Shown piece by piece: positions 36,016-45,304 of a stretch of DNA of 64,000 nt. Below the pieces are notes generated by a model, which was not told the origin of the DNA, did not search any database, and saw only the letters and a list, made by a program, of their open reading frames with translations. Position numbers and translations under genes: made by a program. Position 1 is the first letter of the stretch. Each line of letters opens with the position of its first letter. This DNA is from Plebeiibacterium marinum (GTDB lineage: Bacteria; Bacteroidota; Bacteroidia; Bacteroidales; Marinilabiliaceae), in assembly GCF_026013615.1 (NCBI RefSeq), contig NZ_JAPDPI010000001.1:186001-250000 (forward strand). Direction: 5' to 3'.

Positions 36016-36984
36016 TTACTTCTCAAAAGGATGTTTTGCCAGAGGTTTCTTTGCCAAAGGATGATAGTCTCCTATCAGCCCAACGGGCTTTTCATGCCTG
36101 ATGGCATGCACAATTTCAATTGCCTGACGAGGAGCATCAATCCCATAACCATTTCCCTTTAATATCTCTTCATAACAACGCGTATGCAAATCGGTAAATC
36201 CTCCACTAAACTCTAATTCTTCGCCTTCAATTGTAATAGACCTAAATGTACGCTGCCCTTTTTCTTTGATCATATTTGGTAAAACATCTTCATTTATGGA
36301 TAAAAACCATCGCACCCGGGCTTTCTCAAACTCCAAATAGCCAGCAGCCCTATCATGCGTGTGTATATGGACTATATTTTGTTTAACGTTACCAAAAATA
36401 AAAGAAAGCATATCATAAAAATGCACCCCTATATTTGTTGCTATCCCTCCAGACTTACTAACATCTCCTTTCCACGATGTATAGTACCAATGACCTCTGG
36501 AAGTAATATAAGATAAGTCAATATCGTAAACCTTGTCCTGAGGCCCACTTTCCACTTTCTTTTTTAGTGAAATAATGCTTGGATGCAGGCGTAATTGTAA
36601 AATATTATAGATCTTCTTTCCGGTATCCTCTTGAACTCTTGCCAAGGCATCAATATTCCATGGATTCAGAACTAATGGTTTTTCACATATTGCATCCGAA
36701 CCTCTTCTTAAAGCCATTCGTATATGAGCATCATGTAAATAATTTGGAGTACAAATACTCATAAAGTCCAAATCAATTCCTTTCTCATATTTTAGTTTTT
36801 CAATATGCCTATCAAAGCGTTCTGTTTCGACAAAAAAATCAGCATTCGGAAAAAAACTATCCATTATGCCAACTCCATCATAAGGATCTAAAGCTGCAAC
36901 CAAATTGTTTCCTGTTTCTTTTATAGCTTTTAAATGTCGTGGAGCTATATATCCTGATGCTCCAATCAAGGCAAATTGCTTCAT
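36016..36984 (-). CDS. Gfo/Idh/MocA oxidoreductase (WbpB/WlbA-like)
   Basis: 322 residues. The N-terminal Rossmann fold starts KQFALIGASGYIAPRHLKAI; the EKP motif is at 101-103 (AICEKPLVLNPW), and a C-terminal GIATNIGVHFYDMLSFIFG block carries the substrate-side His. WbpB/WlbA enzymes oxidise C3 of UDP-GlcNAcA so that WbpE can aminate it. The ATGA overlap with the upstream acetyltransferase gene (36981-36984) and the 2-epimerase gene just downstream complete a Wbp-type set. WbpA, the UDP-GlcNAc 6-dehydrogenase, is not in this window. Confidence 0.9.
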   Translation of the reverse strand: MKQFALIGASGYIAPRHLKAIKETGNNLVAALDPYDGVGIMDSFFPNADFFVETERFDRHIEKLKYEKGIDLDFMSICTPNYLHDAHIRMALRRGSDAICEKPLVLNPWNIDALARVQEDTGKKIYNILQLRLHPSIISLKKKVESGPQDKVYDIDLSYITSRGHWYYTSWKGDVSKSGGIATNIGVHFYDMLSFIFGNVKQNIVHIHTHDRAAGYLEFEKARVRWFLSINEDVLPNMIKEKGQRTFRSITIEGEELEFSGGFTDLHTRCYEEILKGNGYGIDAPRQAIEIVHAIRHEKPVGLIGDYHPLAKKPLAKHPFEK

Positions 36985-37562
36985 TTACTTACTTTATTTA
37001 CATTATTATCAATAAGTTTATACACTTCCCCACTTTCTATACAAACAGCTACCCCCTCTTCATTAAATTCCAGTTTATGACCATATTCACTTATCCAACC
37101 TACTTGTTTAGCCGGATTACCTATAACCAACGCATAATCTTTTACTTCCTTTGTAACTACAGCTCCTGCTCCTACAAAGGCAAATCTCCCAATATTATTT
37201 CCACATACAATTGTTGCATTTGCACCAATCGAGGCTCCCTGTCCCACTATTGTTTTTTCATATTTCCCTCGTCTGTTTATAGCACTACGGGGATTTATAA
37301 CATTTGTAAAAACCATTGAGGGGCCTAAAAAAACATCATCACAACATACAACTCCAGTATAAATAGAAACATTGTTCTGTACCTTTACATTTTTGCCAAG
37401 AACAACATCAGGAGATACTACAACATTTTGTCCAATATTACACTTTTCTCCTATTTTACAATTACTCATAACATGAGAAAAATGCCATATTTTGGTTCCC
37501 TCTCCAATATCACATCCCTCATCAATAAAAGATGATTCGTGTACAAAAAAAGGTTTATTCAT
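36981..37562 (-). CDS. WbpD/WlbB-like N-acetyltransferase
   Basis: 193-residue left-handed beta-helix protein. The start FVHESSFIDEGCDIGEGTKI and IWHFSHVMSNCKIGEKCNIG are diagnostic of the WlbB/WbpD group, which acetylates the 3-amino group of UDP-GlcNAc3NA. Hexapeptide repeats run to about residue 150 and end in ALVIGNPAKQVGWISEYG. It overlaps both neighbours by four bases (ATGA), a very tight cassette. Length matches WbpD (about 190). Confidence 0.92.
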   Translation of the reverse strand: MNKPFFVHESSFIDEGCDIGEGTKIWHFSHVMSNCKIGEKCNIGQNVVVSPDVVLGKNVKVQNNVSIYTGVVCCDDVFLGPSMVFTNVINPRSAINRRGKYEKTIVGQGASIGANATIVCGNNIGRFAFVGAGAVVTKEVKDYALVIGNPAKQVGWISEYGHKLEFNEEGVAVCIESGEVYKLIDNNVNKVSK

Positions 37563-38692
37563 AATAATTCTTTTATGGCCTTTTTTACTTCTGAAACTAT
37601 ATATTGCTGTTGCTCTAATGTCATTTCTGTATGTATAGGCAGAGATAACACAACCTCAGACAGATGCTCAGACACTTGAAATGAACCTTTCCCTATACCT
37701 GGTTTAGCATATGCTTTTTGAAAATGTAAGGGAACTGGATAATATATCATTGAAGGGATACCTTTATCTTGAAGTTTTTGCTTTAACTTATTGCGACATA
37801 TTCCTGCAACCTTTATTGTATACTGGTGATAAACATGTGTAGAATAAGGTGCCTTTTGTGGGATAACAACTTCACTAATATCTTTAAATGCTTCATCATA
37901 TCTTTGTGCTACAATTTGACGAGCTTCATTGTATTTGCTTAAAAAAGGAAGCTTAACATTTAATATTGCAGCCTGTATACTGTCCAACCGTGAATTACAA
38001 CCTACAATATCGTGATGGTACTTAATTTTCTGACCATGGCTGGCAATCATCCTGGCTCTATCTGCAAGTTCCCTATCATCTACCATCAATGCACCTCCAT
38101 CTCCAAAGCAACCGAGATTTTTTGATGGAAAAAATGAAGTACATCCAATATGTCCTATTGTTCCAGCCATTGAACGTTTCCCATTTGAAAAAGAAAATTC
38201 TGCACCCAAAGCTTGAGCGGTATCTTCTATTACAAACAAATTATATTTATTTGCAATCTTCATTATTGTCTCCATATCCGCACATTGACCATATAAATGC
38301 ACCGGAACAATAGCTTTTGTCTTAGCTGTTATCTTATTTTCTATTTGGGACACATCAATTGTAAAGAATTCCGTTTGCACATCCACAAAAACAGGCTCCA
38401 GGCCTAACACAGCAATCGCCTCTGCAGTTGCCACATATGTATGTACCGGCACAATAACCTCATCCCCTGGCTTCAACCCCAATGTCATCATAGCAATTTG
38501 CAAAGCATCGGTTCCATTCGCGCATCCAATAACCTCTACACAATTAATGAAATCTGCTAGATTTTTCTCAAAGGAACTTACTGCGGGGCCATTTATAAAT
38601 GTGGCAGAATTTATAACTTCTTGAATTGATGCATTAACATCATTCTGTATTTTCTGATATTGACCAACCAAATCCACCATCTGTATTTTCAT
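37559..38692 (-). CDS. WbpE/WlbC-like PLP transaminase
   Basis: 377 residues of the DegT family. CANGTDALQIAMMTLGLKPG, VEPVFVDV-type strand, FVIEDTAQALGAEF with the ring-contacting Asp (D157) and FFPSKNLGCFGDGGA with Schiff-base K191 are all intact. The family member WbpE transaminates UDP-3-keto-GlcNAcA using Glu. The ATGA overlap with the WbpD-like gene fixes the pathway. The order WbpE-WbpD-WbpB-WbpI along the transcript makes a compact UDP-ManNAc3NAcA module lacking only WbpA. Confidence 0.92.
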   Translation of the reverse strand: MKIQMVDLVGQYQKIQNDVNASIQEVINSATFINGPAVSSFEKNLADFINCVEVIGCANGTDALQIAMMTLGLKPGDEVIVPVHTYVATAEAIAVLGLEPVFVDVQTEFFTIDVSQIENKITAKTKAIVPVHLYGQCADMETIMKIANKYNLFVIEDTAQALGAEFSFSNGKRSMAGTIGHIGCTSFFPSKNLGCFGDGGALMVDDRELADRARMIASHGQKIKYHHDIVGCNSRLDSIQAAILNVKLPFLSKYNEARQIVAQRYDEAFKDISEVVIPQKAPYSTHVYHQYTIKVAGICRNKLKQKLQDKGIPSMIYYPVPLHFQKAYAKPGIGKGSFQVSEHLSEVVLSLPIHTEMTLEQQQYIVSEVKKAIKELL

Positions 38693-38903
38693 AAGATATT
38701 TCTTTATTAATAGAACTTTATGTTCCTAAAAAACCATAATAAACTTCATCAATATTTTCAAACACAGACACAACTTCGTCTCCTCACTCCCATGACAAAC
38801 AAGGGATATAAGAGTATTATACTTTTCTAAATTAACAATACTCCTCTCTTTTAAAAAGCTTAAATGATCAACACTAATGTATTTTTGGTAAATGACAATA
38901 ATG

Positions 38904-40055
38904 CTATGACAAAACATAAAATTTATTAATTGCATCAACAACTACATTAGCTTCCTCCATTGTCATCACTTGACTTATTGGCAAACTCAATACCTCATCA
39001 TGCATTTTTTGCGTAATAGGGAAATTCAATTTATTATATTCATTATATGCTCCCTGTTTATTGGGAGGTATTGGATAATGAATTAAGGTTTGTATATCAT
39101 GATTCATTAAATAACCTTGCAGTTTAGTCCTATCATGATGTCTAATTACAAACAAATGCCATACATGATCTAAAGAAATGAGTGAAGAAACATTAGAACT
39201 TAGTTTTGGCAAAATTACATCTGGATGTTTTATTTTCTCGAAATAATAATTAGCAATCTCTCTTCTATGTTGATTATCTTCATCCAACCCCCTTAGTTTT
39301 ACACGCAAAACTGCAGCTTGAATTTCATCTAATCTTGAATTTAATCCTTTATATTCATTTACATATTTTTTTTGAGATCCATAATTTGCCAAAGCTCTTA
39401 TTACAGATGCCAATTCAATATCATTTGTAGTTACTGCGCCTCCATCACCCAAGGCACCTAAATTTTTTCCTGGATAAAAGCTATGCCCAGCGGCATCACC
39501 TAACGAACCACTTCGCCTCAATGACCTTAGACCTTTGTCCATTGATCTTCCGAAAGCACCAGCTGCTTGAGCATTATCCTCAACAATCTTTAAATTATGT
39601 TTCTTTGCCAGATCAGCTAACTCCTCAGACCAACAAACCTGCCCATATAAATGAACAACTAAAATAGCTTTTGTCCTTGGTGAAATATATTTTTCTATTA
39701 AAGATAAATCTAAATTATAGCTATTAATATCGGCATCTACAAAAACAGGGTTTAGATTATTATCAGTTATTGCCAATACTGACGCAATATAAGTATTGGC
39801 TGGAACAATTACTTCATCACCTTCTTCCATAATCCCCAGCTCTATATACGCTTTAAAAATCAAACGTAAAGCATCTAATCCATTTCCTACACCAATACAC
39901 TCCGTTGTACCAATATAATTAGCATATTCCTCCTCAAAACCACTTGTTTCTTCCCCCAATAAATACCAACCACTGCTCACTACTCTTTCTACAGCTTTTT
40001 TGATATCCGGCTGATAACTATCAGTTATTTTCTTTATATCTAAAAATTTGATCAT
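38904..40055 (-). CDS. FdtB/QdtB-like dTDP-3-keto-6-deoxyhexose transaminase
   Basis: About 383 residues from the ATG at 40055; a GTG at 40061 is also in frame. [33 protein letters not shown] and [17 protein letters not shown], with Schiff-base K197, are the FdtB/QdtB pattern. Such enzymes aminate C3 of the 3-keto sugar produced by FdtA/QdtA, to give dTDP-3-amino-3,6-dideoxyhexose. It starts 12 bp after the OmpA-family gene. Downstream is a 210-bp gap in which I see no convincing gene. Confidence 0.88.
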   Translation of the reverse strand: MIKFLDIKKITDSYQPDIKKAVERVVSSGWYLLGEETSGFEEEYANYIGTTECIGVGNGLDALRLIFKAYIELGIMEEGDEVIVPANTYIASVLAITDNNLNPVFVDADINSYNLDLSLIEKYISPRTKAILVVHLYGQVCWSEELADLAKKHNLKIVEDNAQAAGAFGRSMDKGLRSLRRSGSLGDAAGHSFYPGKNLGALGDGGAVTTNDIELASVIRALANYGSQKKYVNEYKGLNSRLDEIQAAVLRVKLRGLDEDNQHRREIANYYFEKIKHPDVILPKLSSNVSSLISLDHVWHLFVIRHHDRTKLQGYLMNHDIQTLIHYPIPPNKQGAYNEYNKLNFPITQKMHDEVLSLPISQVMTMEEANVVVDAINKFYVLS

Positions 40056-40067
40056 TTTCACATTTTA

Positions 40068-42212
40068 TTATCTATTGTTTACCAAACGAAACTCTACTCT
40101 CCGGTTTTTCCTCCTGCCAACTTCAGATTCATTTGATGCAACAGGAATTTCATCCCCTACACCTACAACCACTAACCTATCCGACTTAATCCCTGTTCCT
40201 GTAATATAATCAAAGATACGTTGTGCTTGCATTTGCGAAAGATATTTATTTTGACTTGGCAACGCCTTATTATCTGTATGCACTTTTATTTTTATATTTA
40301 TTTTGGGATTTTTGTGCAACAACCCTATTACTTTATTTAAAACAAGAATCCCATTTGTCTTTAAAATATTTCTATCATTGAAATAATCATCTGTACAATT
40401 GCCATACTTATTAACGATCTTATACAATTCAATTTTTACCGGATCATTTAATTCTATATATTCAACTTTATAACCTTCGTCCCCTATCTTTAACAAGTTT
40501 TTATATGTCAGATATAAATCCATCAGGTCATATTGTTCATCAATCCAGTAACTATATATTTTATCTAACTGATCATATGACTCAATAACATCAAACTTTT
40601 CCGGAATATTTCTGAACACCTGACTATGTAATGAAACTCTATTTTTTGATGAAAATAGCACCAATCTAAACACGCTGGGCTGAACATCACAAGGAATGAA
40701 ATTTAAATCAGATATTGTATGGTTGCTTTTATATCGCCTGGTTAAATCATAAGCTTCAGACTTGTTTTTTAAAAACTCATCTTTACTCGAAGTATTGTTA
40801 AAGATTCTTATCGATTTATAAACCGATTTTTTAATTAAGCTTTCATCAATCTTTGATTTAAACACCACTTCTAACTTCACATTGTGTATCCCCACATTTT
40901 GAAAAACATGTGAAATATTTGAACCAGTGGAATATGTTGAATCACCAATTTGCCAATAATAATCTACAACCTCATAGTCCTGACAATTTGATTTCAATCC
41001 ATCAAACAGAGCACTTTCTCCTACTGTAAAAAAATCCCTGGAATTGATATATGGCTGTTCTATATCGTTTACTTTAATTAGATATTCACTTTTTTGCATG
41101 AATAACTTATGGCTTGATCGGTCAACTATATTAAGTTTAACCTTATAACTCCCTATTTTATCAAATCGTCTACACACCTTGGCTCCATACAATTTTGTAC
41201 CATCTTCAAATTCCCATTCATGCTGCAACAAAAAAGTATCAATAGCCACATTACAAGAATCTTGCAACATAACACGATAATCATTTTCAACCTGAGGAAC
41301 ACTGTATAATATGTCTCTATTAACTGTTGAAAACTCATAAATATCAACAGTCTTTCCTCTATCGGAAGAAAAATACCCTTTTCTACCTAAACCATCTGTA
41401 ACAATACCAAAATCATTGCTTTTTGAATTTAATGAACCAGGCAAATGTACAGGATCATACCAGTCGTTACCATTCTGTTTTGTAATATAAATATCCTTTC
41501 CTCCATATCCACCATACCCATCAGAGGCAAAATACAACTCGCCTACATCATTTATAAACGGATATAGCTCATTACCTTCTGTGTTCACTTTAGGTCCCAT
41601 ATTTATAGGATCACCCCATAAACCACTTTTTTTATCGCTATAATAAATATCCATGCCCCCCATCCCTCCAGGCTTATCTGATGCAAAGAACAACCGTTCC
41701 CCATCCTTCGACAAACAAGGTGTAGTTACATTATACCAATCATTGTTGAACTGAAATTCCCGAATCCGGGTCCATCTACCATCGTATCTGCTAGCTGAAA
41801 ATACTCCCAGCCGATTACTATTGTAAGTATTTTTCTCCAAACTACTATTCACAAATATATTTCTTGAGAAAAACACAACATCTCCACTACAATCAAAAGA
41901 TGCTGGCCCATCATTAAACTGAGTATCCAATTCTTTAGAAAACAAAACAGCTTTACGCCATCTATTTGACTTGTCCTTCTCTATATAATAAATACTAAAC
42001 TGCTCAAGATTTTTAGAGTTTGAAAACTTTTGAAACCAAACACTTCCTCTATTTGAACAAAAGACTATCCCATTTTTATAATACACAGGTGAAAATTCAT
42101 CATATCTTCCTGAAGAAAAACCAGCTCTTTCTACAGTATAAACACCATGTTGTCCATAAATACTAATTACATTAATGGCAAATAATACTATGGATAAAAT
42201 TTTCACAAACAT
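40068..42212 (-). CDS. OmpA-family protein with PD40 and PKD domains (PorE-like)
   Basis: 714 residues with a signal peptide (about 1-21). A beta-propeller-like region of PD40 repeats follows: SKDGERLFFASDKPGGMGGM, LYFASDGYGGYGGKDIYI and KGYFSSDRGKTVDIYEF. Two PKD-like domains occupy about 310-470 (HEWEFEDGTKLYG and YYWQIGDSTYSTG blocks). The C-terminal OmpA domain has VHTDNKALPSQNKYLSQMQA, AQRIFDYI and RRKNRRVEFRL, which should bind peptidoglycan. PorE-like proteins of this build are linked to the T9SS in Bacteroidota. It is the third gene of the operon, after the CTD and PorP/SprF-like genes. Confidence 0.88.
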   Translation of the reverse strand: MFVKILSIVLFAINVISIYGQHGVYTVERAGFSSGRYDEFSPVYYKNGIVFCSNRGSVWFQKFSNSKNLEQFSIYYIEKDKSNRWRKAVLFSKELDTQFNDGPASFDCSGDVVFFSRNIFVNSSLEKNTYNSNRLGVFSASRYDGRWTRIREFQFNNDWYNVTTPCLSKDGERLFFASDKPGGMGGMDIYYSDKKSGLWGDPINMGPKVNTEGNELYPFINDVGELYFASDGYGGYGGKDIYITKQNGNDWYDPVHLPGSLNSKSNDFGIVTDGLGRKGYFSSDRGKTVDIYEFSTVNRDILYSVPQVENDYRVMLQDSCNVAIDTFLLQHEWEFEDGTKLYGAKVCRRFDKIGSYKVKLNIVDRSSHKLFMQKSEYLIKVNDIEQPYINSRDFFTVGESALFDGLKSNCQDYEVVDYYWQIGDSTYSTGSNISHVFQNVGIHNVKLEVVFKSKIDESLIKKSVYKSIRIFNNTSSKDEFLKNKSEAYDLTRRYKSNHTISDLNFIPCDVQPSVFRLVLFSSKNRVSLHSQVFRNIPEKFDVIESYDQLDKIYSYWIDEQYDLMDLYLTYKNLLKIGDEGYKVEYIELNDPVKIELYKIVNKYGNCTDDYFNDRNILKTNGILVLNKVIGLLHKNPKINIKIKVHTDNKALPSQNKYLSQMQAQRIFDYITGTGIKSDRLVVVGVGDEIPVASNESEVGRRKNRRVEFRLVNNR

Positions 42213-42235
42213 AAGAGCGTATTATAATTATAAGC

Positions 42236-43174
42236 TTAAAAAAGTAACGGACTAATCGCATCTCCTTTATGTTGAAAAACATAACGAAGCATTATTCCAT
42301 GAGTACCGTTGCTGTACCTACTTAACTGACCAATATCAAAATCATATGAGTAAGCAATGCTTAATTGGTTATTTAACTGCACCTGGATCAAGCTACCTAG
42401 CGACCGTTCGCTTCGATACGATCCCCCAAACCATACTTTATCAAAAAAACCTAAATGAAACCTGGCATCATAATAGTACTTTGAAGAATTTCTTTGGGAC
42501 ATATAGCTTACCAATCCAGAAGGATAAACTTTAAAATTAGGAGTTACTCTGATCACATATCCTATATTGTATAAATACTCATAATATTTAAAATCAAAAT
42601 CAACAATATATTCATCATTTATCTTATCAAAAGCATAATTTACAGCTTCTGGCACGGAGAACCCAAAGTATAAATCTTTAAATGAGTAAAATATCCCAAA
42701 TCTAAAATTTGGTTTTAGATATGATTTTGATTTCTGCAGATAAATATCATCACCTGCATCTATAACTGTTAAATCAGAATATCGTGTTTGAGTATTATTT
42801 ATTCCTGCTCCCAAACCTAACGACAAAACACTTTTACCCCAATAGATTCTATATGAATAAGACAAATAAAACTTATCATCATCAGTTACTCCATAAGTAT
42901 CTTTGGTATACATAACCCCTAGTCCAATTGTATTATCAAACAACGGAGCATCAACACTCAACGAAAATGTAGATGGTGCACCATTAATCCCAGACCATTT
43001 TTCTTGAAAAAACGATGAAATATTTAGAGCTTCACGACCTCCTGCAAATGCAGGATTAATCGAAATTGGATTTAAGGTATATTGTGTAGGATTACCAATA
43101 TTCTGACATATTACATTTGTAAAAGTAATAAAGAGAATAGTGCTGAATAGAATCTTTAACTTCATAGAAAACAT
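42236..43174 (-). CDS. PorP/SprF-family outer-membrane protein
   Basis: 312 residues. A signal peptide (MKLKILFSTILFITFTNVIC; Met4 may be the true start) is followed by QNIGNPTQYTLNPISINPAF, the near-invariant opening of PorP/SprF proteins, and then a beta-barrel with alternating strands to the C-terminus. SprF-type members are needed for export or attachment of T9SS substrates with type B C-terminal domains. The gene immediately upstream, ending one base before this start, encodes just such a protein. The two are probably a cargo/partner pair. Confidence 0.92.
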   Translation of the reverse strand: MFSMKLKILFSTILFITFTNVICQNIGNPTQYTLNPISINPAFAGGREALNISSFFQEKWSGINGAPSTFSLSVDAPLFDNTIGLGVMYTKDTYGVTDDDKFYLSYSYRIYWGKSVLSLGLGAGINNTQTRYSDLTVIDAGDDIYLQKSKSYLKPNFRFGIFYSFKDLYFGFSVPEAVNYAFDKINDEYIVDFDFKYYEYLYNIGYVIRVTPNFKVYPSGLVSYMSQRNSSKYYYDARFHLGFFDKVWFGGSYRSERSLGSLIQVQLNNQLSIAYSYDFDIGQLSRYSNGTHGIMLRYVFQHKGDAISPLLF

Positions 43175-44038
43175 TTACCTTCTAACAACAACAAATCCGC
43201 TAATAGTTTTTCCATCAGATGACTTTATCCTGTAATAATAAGTATCATCAGGTAGTTGATTCCCTTTTTGATCAACTCCATTCCACTGATTATCATAGTT
43301 TGGATTCTCGTAAACAATCATTCCCCTTTTATCAAAAACTAACAATTCTGTTTTCCCCAATGTCTCAATACCCCTTAATAAAAAAACATCATTCTTACCA
43401 TCATAATTAGGAGTAATCAATGAAGGTATAACAAGGTTATTTACTTTAATTACAATATAATCTTCAGAAGAAGGACATACCCCATTGGAAACTGTCCACC
43501 TAAAGACATTATTTCCTAAAGATAAACTGTTTATTTCAGTATGGGCCATATCTGGATTTAAAATTGAACCATCTCCACTAACAAGCTCCCATATCCCAAT
43601 TTCATTGGCTAGTATTTCGGTAGCATTAAGTTTAGTTGAAAAAATATATTCCAAAATCATATCCTCTCCGGCAAAAGCAACAGGGTGATCCCTAAATGCA
43701 ACCTCAACCCTATCTATTGATTGACTCTCCCCTAATATTTCAGTCCACTGGAACACATAGGTACCGTATTGATTTACTTGAACAGTAGCATTAGGATCTT
43801 CTATATTGGAAAAATATTCTACCTGCCCAGGACCTGAGTACAGTTCCCAAAATCCACTACCTCCATCTAATTCCGCCTGTAGATTATATACCAAACCACA
43901 AACCTCTGCATCTTCTCCAGCATCTGCTTTAGATAAGAGCTTAAGCTCTTTTACATCATAACTTATTTCCCTATTACAATAGCCATAGCTATTAATAACA
44001 AGCAATATTACCGCATATAATATTCTAATAAACTTCAA
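43175..44038 (-). CDS. T9SS type B (gliding-motility CTD) surface protein
   Basis: About 287 residues from a TTG at 44038, chosen because LKFIRILYAVILLVINSYGY then forms a signal peptide. The frame is open to a TTG at 44113, but that adds a 25-residue non-signal leader. Two PKD/Ig-like repeats follow, each with a shared GGSGFWELYSGPG / NEIGIWELVSGDG pattern. The last 85 residues (VIPSLITPNYDGKNDVFLLR to the VVRR end) are a type B sorting domain, known from SprB-like adhesins. It is the first gene of the 44-kb operon and is likely surface-anchored or secreted. Confidence 0.82.
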   Translation of the reverse strand: MKFIRILYAVILLVINSYGYCNREISYDVKELKLLSKADAGEDAEVCGLVYNLQAELDGGSGFWELYSGPGQVEYFSNIEDPNATVQVNQYGTYVFQWTEILGESQSIDRVEVAFRDHPVAFAGEDMILEYIFSTKLNATEILANEIGIWELVSGDGSILNPDMAHTEINSLSLGNNVFRWTVSNGVCPSSEDYIVIKVNNLVIPSLITPNYDGKNDVFLLRGIETLGKTELLVFDKRGMIVYENPNYDNQWNGVDQKGNQLPDDTYYYRIKSSDGKTISGFVVVRR

Positions 44039-44108
44039 ACTTATAGGAATATGACAATTATAAACAAAAAAACATCTTGCATGTATTATATAGCTTCGCC
44101 TCCTCAAT

Positions 44109-44122
44109 CCCAATTAATTGGG
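44109..44122. promoter_or_regulatory. Perfect 14-bp palindrome at the head of the polysaccharide operon
   Basis: CCCAATTAATTGGG reads the same on both strands. It lies about 70 bp upstream of the preferred start of the first gene, in the only non-coding stretch at the head of the 44-kb operon. It could be a binding site for a dimeric regulator. It may be chance in AT-rich DNA, and I could not pair it with a clear -33/-7 promoter. Confidence 0.3.
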
Positions 44123-44252
44123 TTTAAGAATTGATTTTTCCACAAATGGTTACCCAATATAATATTCCTACCAGCACCTTCTTTCATAAAGTGATCAACA
44201 CTATATTTTTTTTGTTGAATGACTTAATTAATTACATAAAACTAAATAGAAA

Positions 44253-44289
44253 AAGCCTGTTGATTTTTTTAAAAAAAACCAACAGGCTT
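44253..44289 (-). terminator. Strong hairpin terminator
   Basis: A ten-base stem (AAGCCTGTTG, 44253-44262, with CAACAGGCTT, 44280-44289) is extended inward by an A/T run that can also pair. On the minus strand the stem is followed by TTTTTCTATTT. It lies 50 bp after the stop of the lipoprotein gene and should end that transcript before the polysaccharide operon begins. The 225 bp between the two genes otherwise holds only the palindrome at 44109-44122. Confidence 0.8.
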
Positions 44290-44338
44290 ATAAAATTTCA
44301 ATTCCCTTAAGACTACTAACACATAGTCAGTTCAATAT

Positions 44339-45304
44339 CTATTCATTACACCAGCAATCACTTACACTATAAGTACCCCAATTTCTATCATCCACAAATT
44401 CATTTCCGTCACTCCAAGCTGTCTCTTCCCAATATTCCTCACCTACCATTTTCGAAACAACTGCATGAGCAGCAACCACCCAGCAGTCACATTCTAAGTT
44501 CAACAGATAATCCGACGGAATTACAAATATCCCACCATCAACCATATCTTCACTCATATTATATGGGAAATGGCCAATTTGTGGATTCCCACTTTTATTA
44601 ACTGGAATATCACCCAAACACCCTACATACAAATGAGCATCTTCCAATTTATACCCTTCATCAATAGCATACTTAACATACAAATCTCCATTTTCTTTCC
44701 ATACAATCAAATCCCCAACATCATAATGCTGCGCCGCTATTATATCTATTACCTCTATACAGTCTTCACATTCCTCCCAACAAAATTGAATAAAGAAATC
44801 AAAACTATCCAAATTATCATTTGTCAAATACCAATGATCCCTTGAACCATCAATTACATTCTGAGTAAAGATTTTCAATGATAACGGCATGCAAACATCC
44901 CAATTATCTCCTCTCGGAATTTTAAATGTCACTTCTGATTGGTATTCCGCTTCTGGAAAAACAATCTGATAAGGAAAGTCTTCATGGGTAAAAATACGAG
45001 GAATTTCCCCTTCCCATATAGTAAGGTATAACTTCTCTATTACCCAATCTTCTTCTGCAACAACCTTTACATATAAGAAATTTTCATCATTAAAAATGGA
45101 AACATTTGCTGAGCTAAAAAATGGAAACTCTTTTACCTCCGAACATGATTCAAAATCATTATCTCCAATAAAGTATTCCCAACCATTCATTGCCACCTTC
45201 AAATTGGCCTGAGGTCGCGTTGCCTCTTTGTCTTTGACATCACATGAAGCAAATATCAATAATCCCAAAACAACAAAACTTAATTTCCGTGCTATTTTTT
45301 TCAT
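44339..45304 (-). CDS. Lipoprotein with a duplicated domain, function unknown
   Basis: 321 residues. A lipobox ends in LLIFASC (C21), so the protein should be lipid-anchored. The mature part is acidic and Cys-rich. It consists of two similar halves of about 125 residues: LYVKVVAEEDWVIEKLYLTI in the first matches LYVKYAIDEGYKLEDAHLYV in the second, each followed by a G(E/D)IP turn, an FPY motif and a (K/V)IP strand. A Cys-containing linker (FCWEECEDCIEV) joins them. I do not recognise the family. It is a single-gene unit between the two polysaccharide loci, insulated by the terminator at 44253-44289. Confidence 0.75.
   Translation of the reverse strand: MKKIARKLSFVVLGLLIFASCDVKDKEATRPQANLKVAMNGWEYFIGDNDFESCSEVKEFPFFSSANVSIFNDENFLYVKVVAEEDWVIEKLYLTIWEGEIPRIFTHEDFPYQIVFPEAEYQSEVTFKIPRGDNWDVCMPLSLKIFTQNVIDGSRDHWYLTNDNLDSFDFFIQFCWEECEDCIEVIDIIAAQHYDVGDLIVWKENGDLYVKYAIDEGYKLEDAHLYVGCLGDIPVNKSGNPQIGHFPYNMSEDMVDGGIFVIPSDYLLNLECDCWVVAAHAVVSKMVGEEYWEETAWSDGNEFVDDRNWGTYSVSDCWCNE

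Noticed and set aside
38726-38903. A 71-residue open frame in the gap after the FdtB-like gene, plus a short VFENIDEVYYGFLGT reading in another frame
   Set aside because: The open frame begins inside the FdtB-like gene and has no recognisable domain; the short reading is blocked by nearby stops. It may be a relic, but evidence is too thin to call a gene.
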